Source: M3007 sp038249605 (lineage in GTDB: Bacteria; Bacteroidota; Bacteroidia; Chitinophagales; Saprospiraceae). From it: a stretch of 38,143 nt of DNA. The position numbers and the translations under genes were made by a program. The stretch spans positions 1 through 38,143 of the forward strand of contig JBBSDH010000012.1 of the NCBI GenBank assembly GCA_038249605.1, in the 5' to 3' direction. The notes beneath the pieces are model-generated. The model did not search any database. It saw only the letters and a list, made by a program, of their open reading frames with translations, and was not told the DNA's origin. This document shows positions 23,820-33,900 of this stretch, one piece after another (position 1 is the first letter of the stretch; each line of letters starts with the position of its first letter).

Positions 23820-26800
23820 ATGCAACCTGCACGTATTTTATACATACTGCTGCTCTTTTGCGGCACCCTTTTGCCGTCTTTGTCGGCTCAAAACAACAAC
23901 TGCGGTCCTGAACCTGAAGTGGACACCACTGGATTTTCCGGAACCGCCTTTTTCAACTTCGGAAGCAGCGCCCGCTCCAACAGCCAGCAATACCGTTCTT
24001 CTTTTGCCGTAGGCCAAACCTTTGTTGGTTACCTCGATGGTTTGATGTACAACTCAACCGTCGGTTTTTATTCCCGTTACCTGCTGCCGCCATTTGCCCT
24101 GAAAGTATTTGCCACGCAAGGCGATTTGCTCGACCGGATCCAGATTTCCTGGGAAATCGACGCCCTGGGGCCTTCCTCCAACGAAGGTTTCAACATTTAC
24201 CGCGACGGCATTTTTTTGGCAAGCGTGGGAGCAAACATCAGAAACTACAACGACTTCAACGTCATACCCGGTATACCCTACACGTACACCATTCGCGGTC
24301 TGAACGTTTTCGGTGAAGGCGTGCCCAGTTCGGCACTTGGATTTCAGGTGCCCAACGGCGTGGTTACGGGATGGGTGCAAACCCTGAACGGCAGTGCTGT
24401 GCCCGATGCTCTGATTACGTTGATGCCCATGCAGGGTTTTTCAGCAAAATTTGGTCCGCAAGACGGCGCCAGCGCTCAAATCGGTCCCGGAACAGCGCCT
24501 TTTATGCCCGGATCGGGTGAAGACTGGACGATTACGTTCTGGATGAAAACCAACTCTGCCAATGCCAATGCCGGACTTCTCAAGCTAACCCCATTTCCGC
24601 TTTATTTCCGTGCAATCAGCAGCGCCGGTGGAAATGAAGGTGTTGAATTGGCCACCACGGCAACCGGAGCGCCTTTTCTTAGCGCAAACTTCCCAGACAG
24701 CACCAAAAACGGCTGGCAACACGTAGCGGTCAGCTACGATGGCAGCAGCCTGCAAGGCAGGCTTTTCATCAACGGCGTTTTGTCCGCACTTTCCCCCATG
24801 GTAGAAGTTCCTTCCGCCGATACCCTGCAGTTCGGTGTTGAAACCGGAACAGGCGGCTGGTCGGGCTTCCTTGATGAGTTTCGCATCTACCACAAGGTGT
24901 TGAACGAGCTTGATTTCCCGGAAATTATGGAAGGCACCGCCTCGTCGCTTACTCCCGACATCTCGCACTATTGGAAAATGGACGAGGAGAAAGGTGAAAA
25001 ATCGTTCGATATTTTCAACCGCCACCAGCTTTACTTCTGCGGCGCGGTTTTCGATCCCGAACGCCCACCTGTGCGCACTTCGGGCAAAACCAACGAACAA
25101 GGTTATTACCGCATCGAATCGGCGAGTTATGGTACGGGTACGACCTTTTTGGCTGAACCCATGAAGAACTTCAACCTGCACCGTGCGTTGCAATTCAAAC
25201 GCGCAGAGCAGGACGTAGCTGTCCTCCCCGATTTTCCGGTGAACGGCAAAGCCACCCTCGAAACCTGGGTTTACAGCGCCGGTCCCGATGGCGATCAATG
25301 CCTGCTTTCCAAAAAATGGCCGGGCAACGACTTTCGCTTGTTGCTTAAGGCCAATGGCCTCGACAACGACGTTGTTTTTTACCTCAACGGCCAGGAGAAA
25401 ATTTTCGGCGCCCTCGGCATGGGATACCAGCATCTGGCATTCACCATCGACAGCAGCGGCAACAACCGCACGGTGACGGCCTACAAAAACGGCGCTCCCC
25501 TGGGCACCGCGCACGTTTTCAATGGCGTAACCGGCAACTGGGTGGATTCCACCCAGCAATGGGTACTCGGCGCCCGACCCAGCGGCGCGGCTTACACCGA
25601 CCATTACGGTGGACTTATTGATGAGGTGGCGCTGTACGACACCACCCTCAGCGCTGCGAAAATTGCACTGCACGCGCAAGAACGCCGCGACATTCAGGAA
25701 AGCGGTTTGCAGGTGTATTTTGCCCTCGATGAAGGCAACGGTAACCGGCTGAACAACAGCGGATCTTTCCTGCTGGATCCAGGCATGACTTTCGGTACTA
25801 CATGGACGGCCTTCGCGGCCATCCAAAATTCCACACCACACGAATTTACCCCTGCAACGCGTCAGGTTACCCTCAACCCGAGTGTAACTTCCGTAGACCA
25901 AGTGGATTTTACCGACCGCTCGACGATAGGCGTTTCAGGTTTTGTCCGTTACAAAAACACCGACTGTTTCGCCCCGGACGTGGAAATCCTGGTGAACGGC
26001 GAATCGTTTATACCCCGAATCCTTACCGATTCCACGGGTAAATTCGTGGTGGATTTTGATCCGGGTACAACTGCCGTGCTGACGCCCGTGTTTGAAGACC
26101 ATGATTTCACGCCGGCACAATGGACGGTCACCAATGTTGTGAACCCTATTGCAGGCATCCTGTTCAGCGACATTACTACACGCAAAATTACCGGAAAAGT
26201 AGCCGGAGGATTGTGTGAAAAATCGGTCATTAAAGCACCTCCGGGTACCGGACAAGGAACAGTGTGCGTGGTTACCGTCAGATCGACTGATGGATGTTTT
26301 GAAAGAAACATCATCCTGGACAACCAGGAAGGTGAGTTTGAATTTCTGAACCTGCCATCGAGAAAAGCCTTTACGGTGGCCGTTTCTGAACACTCCGACC
26401 CCGACGTAAAGGCCTTTTTTCAGGTTTTGGGAGGTATTACCGTCAATTTGACTCGGGAAGATACCATCGTCGATTTCATCTACATCGCCATGCCTGAGGT
26501 TGAGATCGCAAGCGGACTGGAGCCATTTTCTCCGAGCTGCGATCTGATCGTCTTGGACCAGTTTGAATTCAAGGAGGTCGTGGTCAAGCTGAAAGAGCAA
26601 TACGTTCCCATTGTTGATGGTATGGGCCAAATCATTGACGACGGTGTGTGTTACATCGACACAGCCTCTTTCAGTTTTTTCAATGGTTTTGCCGATGAAA
26701 TCAAAGACACCACCATGAGCGGCGGCCAACTGGTTTACAAGTTTAGGGTGGCCACACCAAACCCCACACCACCGTTTTTGAAAACGTTTCAGGCGGTAGC

Positions 26801-29800
26801 AACAACCCTTGATGGCAACAATACGCAACTTACAACCCAGGGATTGGTTACTGGCATCAGGGCCAAAGCAAATACCTTTGTAACCACATTGCCCGAAATA
26901 CCCACCATGGTACTGCGCGATCCGCCTGGCGACGGCAGTTATGCGTACATAGAGGAAGAAGAAACATTTTGCAGAACGGTGTCGTTTTCTGCCGAATACA
27001 CCGTAGGCGGCGGTGGCGGTATTGCGTTCGACAACGGCCCGGACGTGACCATTACTTTTGGGCTGGGTGCTCCAAACATCGAAACAGAAACGATGTTCGG
27101 AGGAGGCGTAGAATCCAGCGTAATTTTTAAAAGAGTCACCCAAAATTCGATGGCGGTGTGTACCAAGCTGAAAGAAAGGCTTGCCACGAGCGAAGAAGAT
27201 CTGATCGTGGGCGGAGACCGAGGCGCCGATGTGTATGTAGGCGGTGGCATCAACATCGAATTCGGTTTTGCCGACGTCGTTACGTTTGACTCCACAACCT
27301 GCTCGGGTATGGACTCCGTAGTGCTGAATGTACAACCCGAAGGTTTCGGAACCACCTTCATGTATTCGGAATTCAACATTCGCAACAACGTGCTGCGCTA
27401 CCTGCAACTCCTGGCCAATCAAGCCACGGATACTACCGAACTCAACAATTACCTGGAATCCCTCGATCGTTGGAATGCCATTCTTGAGGACAACGTAAAG
27501 CAAAAGGCGGCAGCGCGGTTCCTGCGCAACCTTTCTTTTGATGCGGGTATTGTGTATGAATATTCGGAAACAAGCGATACCACCATTGGATACGCTGTTT
27601 CGGAAGAAATCAATAACGCAAACGAAGTGAAGGTGGTTTTCGGTGGAGAAATTGCTGGCATCGGCGTAAATGCCAACCTCAAAGTGTTGTTTGGTTCCGT
27701 CAATGGAGATTCAGAGGAAACTTCCACCGGGAAATCCATAACCACCGGTTACGTGTTGAAAGACAACGACCCGGGCGACCAATTTACCGTTGATGTCGGC
27801 CTCGATTCTGTGTACAACACGCCTGTATTTGATCTGGTGTCGGGGCAAAGTTCATGCCCATGGGAACCGGGTACGGCCAACCGCGAAGGACCTTTCATCA
27901 ACCCGATCACTGGCCCAACCCAGGTGGATATCCCGGCCAACGAACCGGCAGTTTACCAGTTCACCCTGGGCAACCTCAGTGCCTCCAATGAGGACTGGAC
28001 CTATGGATTTACCTCCATCGCAGCCAACAACCCCAACGGCGCCGTCATCAAACTGAACGGCCAGCCCCTCAATTATACCCAGAAATACATCATTCCCTAC
28101 GGCACCTCGCAGGTAGTAACACTTACGGTGGAACGCGGTCCGATAGAATACGAATACGACAGTTTGTTGGTAGCCCTGTATTCCGAATGCGAATACGAAC
28201 GCAACCTGGCACTGTCCATTCCACTGGCCAGTGATCCGAACTTTTTCTCTTCGGTGTACCTCAACGTCAGGTTCATCCGTCCTTGCAGCGAAGTGAAAAT
28301 CAATTTCCCGGAGCAGGATTTTGTGGTGTACCCCTTCGACCCGATACAAACGGGTACCGAAAGGCGCATTACGGTGTCGGGTTACGATACTACGGTGACC
28401 GATTTCCAATTGGTGCGCGTACAATACCGGCGTTCCAACGGCGATGGCGCCTGGATCAACATTCCGGGTATTTCGGACCGCTACAATCCCAACTGGTCGG
28501 GTTACGACGCCTTGCCCAATCCCAAGCCGCCTGTTTTACAACCTAGCTTTACCCAGTTTTTCTGGGAAACCGTCGGTTTGTCGGATGGCCCTTACGAAAT
28601 CCGCGCTTTAGCCACCTGTACTGGCGATGCCGTGGACATGCCGGGCTTTTCCGAGGTCATCAAAGGCAGGATAGATCGTGAGCCACCCAGTTTGGTGGGT
28701 ACCCCCCAGCCTTCCGACGGCGTCTACCACGTTGGCGACGAGGTTTCTTTCACGTTCAACAAACACATCAACTGCAACATGTTGATACCCGCCGATCTCA
28801 CGCAACCGAACAACGTCGGCCTCTTCGACGCGACTACGGGCCAACTGATCGACATCGACGTGACTTGTTTTGAAAACAAAATTATTTTGGATCCCAATTT
28901 CCAAAATGAATTTTTTGAAAACAAAATCCTGCGGGCAGAACTGCGCAACATCAAAGACCTCACCGGCAACGAAAGCACCTACCTGAAGTGGGAATTTTAT
29001 GTAGACCGCAACGAACTGGCGTGGCTCACCGACAGTCTTGGTATCACCAAATTTGAAGATCAAACCAAAACGGTGACGGCCAACATCCACAACCGTGGCG
29101 GTTACCCTGTGCCGTTCAGCATCCAGGATGTTCCTTCTTGGGTGCACGTGGTGCCCAACCAGGGTACCCTGGCGCCCAACGAAATACGGCCCATCAGTTT
29201 TACCGCCGATTCGACACTGGCCATGGGGCATTGGAGAGACTCCATTGTTTTGCACACTGAAACGGGACAAAATCCCTTTTTCATGGGTGGCGATGAAGGT
29301 CTGCCGGTGGGTATACGGGTAGTTTGCCGTCCGCCAACCTGGAATTTGAACGCGGGTCTTTTCGAAAACTCGCACAATTTCGTGTTGCAGTTCAACATCC
29401 AGGGCACGTTGTCTGCCGATGTGGAAGACATGGTGGTGGCGTTCATTGGCGACACCCTCGTGGGTCGCGCCAACATTCAATACGTACCATCGGTCAACAA
29501 ATACCTGGCGTACCTCACGGTTTATGGCAATCCGTACCATATTTTACAACCGATACGCCTTGAAATCTGGGATGCGTCGGCTTGTTTGCAATACACCGTG
29601 GAGGAAGACTTTTTTGTTTTCCAGCCCGATGTTGTGGTTGGCAATCCGCTTAATCCACAGGTGCTGCACACCAACAGTTTTGTGGTGCGCGATGTACCGC
29701 TGGGCTACGGCTGGAACTGGCTTTCGTTCAATCTGGCTTTTGCCGATCCCGCTCTCGATGTAGCGCTGGCTTCTTTGAACCATCCTCAAAACGACCTGAT

Positions 29801-30887
29801 GAAGTCGCAAAATGCCTTTGCGACCTACTTCACAGGCGGTGGTTGGCTGGGTTCGCTTACTGCGCTGAACAATACCGGCATGTACATTTACAGGGCCGAT
29901 CAGCCCGATACTCTGCGCATGTTGGGTAATGTTTTGGATCCTGCCACTACACCCATTCCGGTGGTTACAGGCTGGAACTGGATCGGCTATGTACCGAACT
30001 ATGCTTTACCGATCAACGATGCTTTGTCTTCGTTGTCGGCGCAAACAGGCGATTTGATCAAAAGCCAGACGGCATTTGCCCAATTCATCAATCCTACTTT
30101 CGGGTGGATTGGCAACCTGTTGTATTTACAGCAACCCAACGGATACCAGATCAAACTGGCGGCTCCGGGCACCCTCGTGTACCCTCCGGCGCCGAGCAAC
30201 CGTCCGATGGCGGGTTTGCATGCTTTGAGGCCGAATGCAGTCTCCGACAGGGGCAGCAGTTACTGGTCTGTGGATCCTACCCAGTACGAACATGGTATGA
30301 CGCTCATCGGCATGTTGCAAGGCAACGGTGAAAATACGACAGGAGCAGGCATGGAACTTGGCGCTTTTGCAGGCGAACAGGTTCGAGGCTCGGCTCCGGC
30401 CATCTACATCGAACCACTGGATGCCTACCTGTTTTTCATGACCGTGTACGCCAACAGCAGCGGCGAACCCATACAATACAAACTGTTCGACAGCGAAAGT
30501 GGAAACGTTTCCATGCTGAACGAAACCATGTTTTTTACACCCGAGCTGCACCAAGGAAGCATCGAAAATCCGGTGCCGTTTACCGGACTCAACAGTTCGG
30601 CGCCCGAAACGGCAGTGTACAACCTTTCCCTTGAAGTTCAACCCAATCCGTTCACTACCGAAACCATGTTGCGTTTCCACTTACCCAAAGCTGAGGAAAT
30701 AACCCTCACGATAAGCAATGCAGCAGGGCAAACCGTAACCAGCTTAAATTCCGCTGGGCATGCAGGTTTCAACACAGCGGTATGGCGGGGTGAAAACAAC
30801 CAGGGGACACGCCTTGCCTCGGGGGTGTATTTTGTACGCCTGCAAACCCAATCGGGTAGTGTGGTGCAAAAAGTGGTTCTGCAATAA
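23820..30887 (+). CDS. giant T9SS-secreted surface protein with two LamG-like domains
   Basis: The 2355-residue protein has a signal peptide (LLFCGTLLPSLSAQ, to residue 24), a fibronectin-III-like domain (about 91-180), a LamG/concanavalin-like domain (about 228-370; DWTITFWMKTNS, NGWQHVAVSYDGSSLQGRLF, GFLDEFRIYHKVL), a second one (about 448-625; ATLETWVYSAG, GLIDEVALYDTTL) and carboxypeptidase-regulatory-like folds (about 705-890). A long middle (about 890-1600) matches nothing I recognise. A Big_5-like domain (about 1630-1740) and a BACON-like region (about 1745-1835) follow. Two copies of a module shared with the next protein (about 1841-1950 and 2153-2260) flank a duplicated GWNW module (about 1962-2115). 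The last 85 residues are a type A T9SS sorting domain (VQPNPFTTETMLRFHLP, LASGVYFVRLQT). It should be cell-surface or released; LamG domains suggest glycan or protein binding. No catalytic motif is visible. Confidence 0.93.
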   Translation: MQPARILYILLLFCGTLLPSLSAQNNNCGPEPEVDTTGFSGTAFFNFGSSARSNSQQYRSSFAVGQTFVGYLDGLMYNSTVGFYSRYLLPPFALKVFATQGDLLDRIQISWEIDALGPSSNEGFNIYRDGIFLASVGANIRNYNDFNVIPGIPYTYTIRGLNVFGEGVPSSALGFQVPNGVVTGWVQTLNGSAVPDALITLMPMQGFSAKFGPQDGASAQIGPGTAPFMPGSGEDWTITFWMKTNSANANAGLLKLTPFPLYFRAISSAGGNEGVELATTATGAPFLSANFPDSTKNGWQHVAVSYDGSSLQGRLFINGVLSALSPMVEVPSADTLQFGVETGTGGWSGFLDEFRIYHKVLNELDFPEIMEGTASSLTPDISHYWKMDEEKGEKSFDIFNRHQLYFCGAVFDPERPPVRTSGKTNEQGYYRIESASYGTGTTFLAEPMKNFNLHRALQFKRAEQDVAVLPDFPVNGKATLETWVYSAGPDGDQCLLSKKWPGNDFRLLLKANGLDNDVVFYLNGQEKIFGALGMGYQHLAFTIDSSGNNRTVTAYKNGAPLGTAHVFNGVTGNWVDSTQQWVLGARPSGAAYTDHYGGLIDEVALYDTTLSAAKIALHAQERRDIQESGLQVYFALDEGNGNRLNNSGSFLLDPGMTFGTTWTAFAAIQNSTPHEFTPATRQVTLNPSVTSVDQVDFTDRSTIGVSGFVRYKNTDCFAPDVEILVNGESFIPRILTDSTGKFVVDFDPGTTAVLTPVFEDHDFTPAQWTVTNVVNPIAGILFSDITTRKITGKVAGGLCEKSVIKAPPGTGQGTVCVVTVRSTDGCFERNIILDNQEGEFEFLNLPSRKAFTVAVSEHSDPDVKAFFQVLGGITVNLTREDTIVDFIYIAMPEVEIASGLEPFSPSCDLIVLDQFEFKEVVVKLKEQYVPIVDGMGQIIDDGVCYIDTASFSFFNGFADEIKDTTMSGGQLVYKFRVATPNPTPPFLKTFQAVATTLDGNNTQLTTQGLVTGIRAKANTFVTTLPEIPTMVLRDPPGDGSYAYIEEEETFCRTVSFSAEYTVGGGGGIAFDNGPDVTITFGLGAPNIETETMFGGGVESSVIFKRVTQNSMAVCTKLKERLATSEEDLIVGGDRGADVYVGGGINIEFGFADVVTFDSTTCSGMDSVVLNVQPEGFGTTFMYSEFNIRNNVLRYLQLLANQATDTTELNNYLESLDRWNAILEDNVKQKAAARFLRNLSFDAGIVYEYSETSDTTIGYAVSEEINNANEVKVVFGGEIAGIGVNANLKVLFGSVNGDSEETSTGKSITTGYVLKDNDPGDQFTVDVGLDSVYNTPVFDLVSGQSSCPWEPGTANREGPFINPITGPTQVDIPANEPAVYQFTLGNLSASNEDWTYGFTSIAANNPNGAVIKLNGQPLNYTQKYIIPYGTSQVVTLTVERGPIEYEYDSLLVALYSECEYERNLALSIPLASDPNFFSSVYLNVRFIRPCSEVKINFPEQDFVVYPFDPIQTGTERRITVSGYDTTVTDFQLVRVQYRRSNGDGAWINIPGISDRYNPNWSGYDALPNPKPPVLQPSFTQFFWETVGLSDGPYEIRALATCTGDAVDMPGFSEVIKGRIDREPPSLVGTPQPSDGVYHVGDEVSFTFNKHINCNMLIPADLTQPNNVGLFDATTGQLIDIDVTCFENKIILDPNFQNEFFENKILRAELRNIKDLTGNESTYLKWEFYVDRNELAWLTDSLGITKFEDQTKTVTANIHNRGGYPVPFSIQDVPSWVHVVPNQGTLAPNEIRPISFTADSTLAMGHWRDSIVLHTETGQNPFFMGGDEGLPVGIRVVCRPPTWNLNAGLFENSHNFVLQFNIQGTLSADVEDMVVAFIGDTLVGRANIQYVPSVNKYLAYLTVYGNPYHILQPIRLEIWDASACLQYTVEEDFFVFQPDVVVGNPLNPQVLHTNSFVVRDVPLGYGWNWLSFNLAFADPALDVALASLNHPQNDLMKSQNAFATYFTGGGWLGSLTALNNTGMYIYRADQPDTLRMLGNVLDPATTPIPVVTGWNWIGYVPNYALPINDALSSLSAQTGDLIKSQTAFAQFINPTFGWIGNLLYLQQPNGYQIKLAAPGTLVYPPAPSNRPMAGLHALRPNAVSDRGSSYWSVDPTQYEHGMTLIGMLQGNGENTTGAGMELGAFAGEQVRGSAPAIYIEPLDAYLFFMTVYANSSGEPIQYKLFDSESGNVSMLNETMFFTPELHQGSIENPVPFTGLNSSAPETAVYNLSLEVQPNPFTTETMLRFHLPKAEEITLTISNAAGQTVTSLNSAGHAGFNTAVWRGENNQGTRLASGVYFVRLQTQSGSVVQKVVLQ
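29706..30180 (+). repeat. two tandem copies of a GWNW module within the T9SS protein
   Basis: Residues about 1962-2035 (GWNWLSFNLAF ... DLMKSQNAFATYF ... GWLGSLTALNNTGMYIY) and about 2050-2120 (GWNWIGYVPNY ... DLIKSQTAFAQFI ... GWIGNLLYLQQPNGYQI) align over about 70 residues. The shared pattern is GWNW, AL.SL, DL.KSQ.AFA, GW.G.L..L, G..I......TL. Confidence 0.8.
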
Positions 30888-30898
30888 ACGTATGTTTT

Positions 30899-30940
30899 CA
30901 GGACAGGCGGGCGCCCATTGCGGTGCACCTGCCTGTCCTG
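30899..30940 (+). terminator. strong hairpin between the two giant surface-protein genes
   Basis: The arms CAGGACAGGC (30899-30908) and GCCTGTCCTG (30931-30940) pair perfectly over 10 bp and can extend inward by two or three more. It sits 12 nt after the T9SS gene stop. Only a short T tract follows (TTTTCT at 30947-30952). It may attenuate or process the transcript, or be a terminator isolating the next gene. Confidence 0.5.
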
Positions 30941-30965
30941 ACTGCATTTTCTAAAAAAAATCGTC

Positions 30966-33900
30966 ATGAACAGTTTTTCCTTCAACATACAACACCGCGC
31001 AGGCGCCTTGAGGCTCTGTGTACTGCTGCTGTGCTTTTTTGCCGGCAGGCAGACTTTTGCTTCGGCGCCACCCAACTGGACGGTGGACCCCGATGACTAC
31101 GAGTTCAACCTGAATGTAACGGCTCAGGTGTATTTTGCCGGCAGCCAGAGCAACGCTTCCGGAAGCATTTTAGGTGCTTTTATTGGAAACGAGCTTCGGG
31201 GTGTGGCCAATGCCACCATCATCGGCGGCGAAGCGTATTTTTTCCTCACCGTGTATTCCAACGTTTACAACGGTGAAACAGTACATTTTAAACTGTACCA
31301 CGCACCCGGCGATGCCATTTACCCTGCCACAGAATCGGTGGTATTTTTGCACAATGCAAGTTTTGGAAATGCAGGTACACCTTTTGAAATCAACATTGAT
31401 CCCAATGCGGATTTTCCACCCGAATGGTTGCCCCTTTTGGCCGACACGACCCTGCAGGGCATCCCTTTCGAAACGGTGGATCTCGCCAATTATCTGGTGA
31501 GTTTCGACGGCGACCCGGTAACCTACCTTTTGCTTCCCGGGCCAAATTTGAATGCCAGTGTGGTAAACGGTATCCTGACCGTAACACCCGTTTCGGGCGT
31601 ATGGATAGGAACAGACTCGGTGCGCATCATCGCACGGGAAAATACGCCCGGACAGTTGGCAGATACCATTTGGGGCTTGTTCACGGTTTTGCCCGATTAC
31701 GGTCCGCCTGTGTGGCAAAACATACCCAATCAGACGATTTTCCCAGGAGGTGCTTTTACCAGTTTTGACCTCGACAACTTCCTCACGTTCGGTGGGAATT
31801 GCCGTGGGTTCGATCTCGATGTTTTTCCGTTTATGGGTACCGATCCCGATCCGGCGTGGCCCGTGGTTCCGCCCGGAGCACAACCCATGACCGTTGTGGC
31901 CAGGCCACTGTTTGTGGATGAGATTTTGGTGTCGCCGGGTTCGAAACTGGCTGGTTTTGTAAACGGTGTTTTGGCCGGATGGAGCACGCCAACAGGCGAC
32001 AATTACAATGTACAACTCGCAAACGTGGGTGTTGGCAACGTAACATTCAGACTTTACGATGCGGCCAATCAATTTTTATACGAAGACAGCACCAACCTCG
32101 CTTTCAATGCCGGCGGTTCAACGGGTACGGTTTCATCGCCTTATTTGATCCAATTTTCTCCGTTGTTTCCCACCCTTTTAAACAATGGAGTAGTCACGGT
32201 AACTGTTCTTGATCCGACGTGGCTTGGTGTTTTTCCCATCGATTTTATTGTTTGGGACTGTTTGTTTCCGGATGACAGGCGCGACACTACGCAGGCGACT
32301 TTTACGGTTACAACCGACGAAAGTCCACAAATCACTTCGCCTGCGACGGTTAATTTTGAAGAAAATGCCTGCTATACCTTGTACGACACAGAAACGTCCG
32401 ATCCCGCCGATACAGAGGGCTCGGGCCTGACGTATGCTTTGGCTGGCGGTTCCGACGTTTCACGTTTTTCCATCAATACGGTTAACGGTGTGTTGAGTTG
32501 GGTTGTAGGTTTTGTTCCTAATTTTGAAGCTCCGGCCGATGCCAATTTTGGCAACAATTACGAGGTCAACATCAGGGTTACCAATTCAGCCGGTTTTTCG
32601 GACACCATTTCTCTGACGGTCCTGATTACCAACCAGATCCTCGAGCCATTTGCCGTAACCATCAATGGTGGCATGCCTGCCGTTTGTGTCATGGGTAATA
32701 CGACCTTGCTTGCTTCAGGCGGCATTGCTTACCTCTGGAATACGGGAGCAACCACGTCTTCCATCACGGTAAATACTGCCGGTACGTATTCGGTAACTGC
32801 GACCAGCACAGGGGCGTGTACCGCAACCGCCTCCATCAATGTTGCACCACCTGTGGTTGTAACGGCTACGGGAAGCATTGCTCCGGTATGTCTTGGTTCT
32901 ACCATTCAATTGAACTCCACGCCTTCGGGTGGTACGGCGCCGTATGCGTCGTTTGCGTGGTCGGGCCCCAACGGCTACACCGCCAATACCGAAGATCCGG
33001 CAGGATTTCCTGCTGTTCCGGCAGCTGCGGGTGTATACACGGTTACGGTGACCGACGCCGCCGGGTGTACGTCCAGTGCAACTACAACGATCACCGTTGC
33101 GGGTACGTCTGCACCAAGCATCGTGGTTACAAGCAACAGCCCCGTGTGTTTGGGTGCAACCCTTACGCTGGGTTCCACGCCTTCAGGTGGTTCGGGTACT
33201 TACAGCCAGTTCGCCTGGTCTGGACCAAACAGCTACACCGCTGCGGCACAAAACCCGGCTGGTTTTCCGGCAACGGCGGCTGCTGCTGGTTCCTATGCTG
33301 TAACGGTTACCGACAATGCAGGTTGTACGGCAACCGGCAACACGGTGGTGACCGTAAATCCGGTTCCAGCCATTGCAGCGGCCAACAACGGTCCAGCTTG
33401 CATTGGCACAACCATTTTACTAACCTCAACGCCTTCGGGCGGCACGTCTCCGTATGCGTCGTTTGCGTGGTCGGGCCCCAACGGATATACAGCAAACGTA
33501 GAAGATCCTGCCGGTTTTCCGGCAACGCTGGCTAAGGCTGGTGTGTACACCGTTACAGTAACCGACAATAAGGGCTGTTCGGCTTCGGGCGCCACTACGG
33601 TTGTTGTGAACGGACCACCTACTGTTACGGCATCCCTTTTGGCTCCTGTCTGTGTAGGAGGTGTTGTTACCCTTGGTAGTACACCTTTGGGCGGTTCGGG
33701 CGTTTACACCGCATTCCAATGGAGCGGTCCGAACGGGTTTACCTCCATGGTTCAAAATCCACTGGCTTTCCCGGCCATTCCAGCGGCTGTAGGCATTTAC
33801 AATGTTACGGTAACCGATGCCAGCGGCTGTTCGGCAATGGGCGCCATTGAAGTAAGCATCAACCCCATACCCTCAATAACGGCCGCCAACAACGGACCAG

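Noticed and set aside
24585..27503. Long minus-strand open frames (24585-25901 and 25935-27503) opposite the T9SS gene
   Set aside because: The plus-strand frame is continuous over 7 kb with recognisable LamG and T9SS domains; the antisense frames give no family features.
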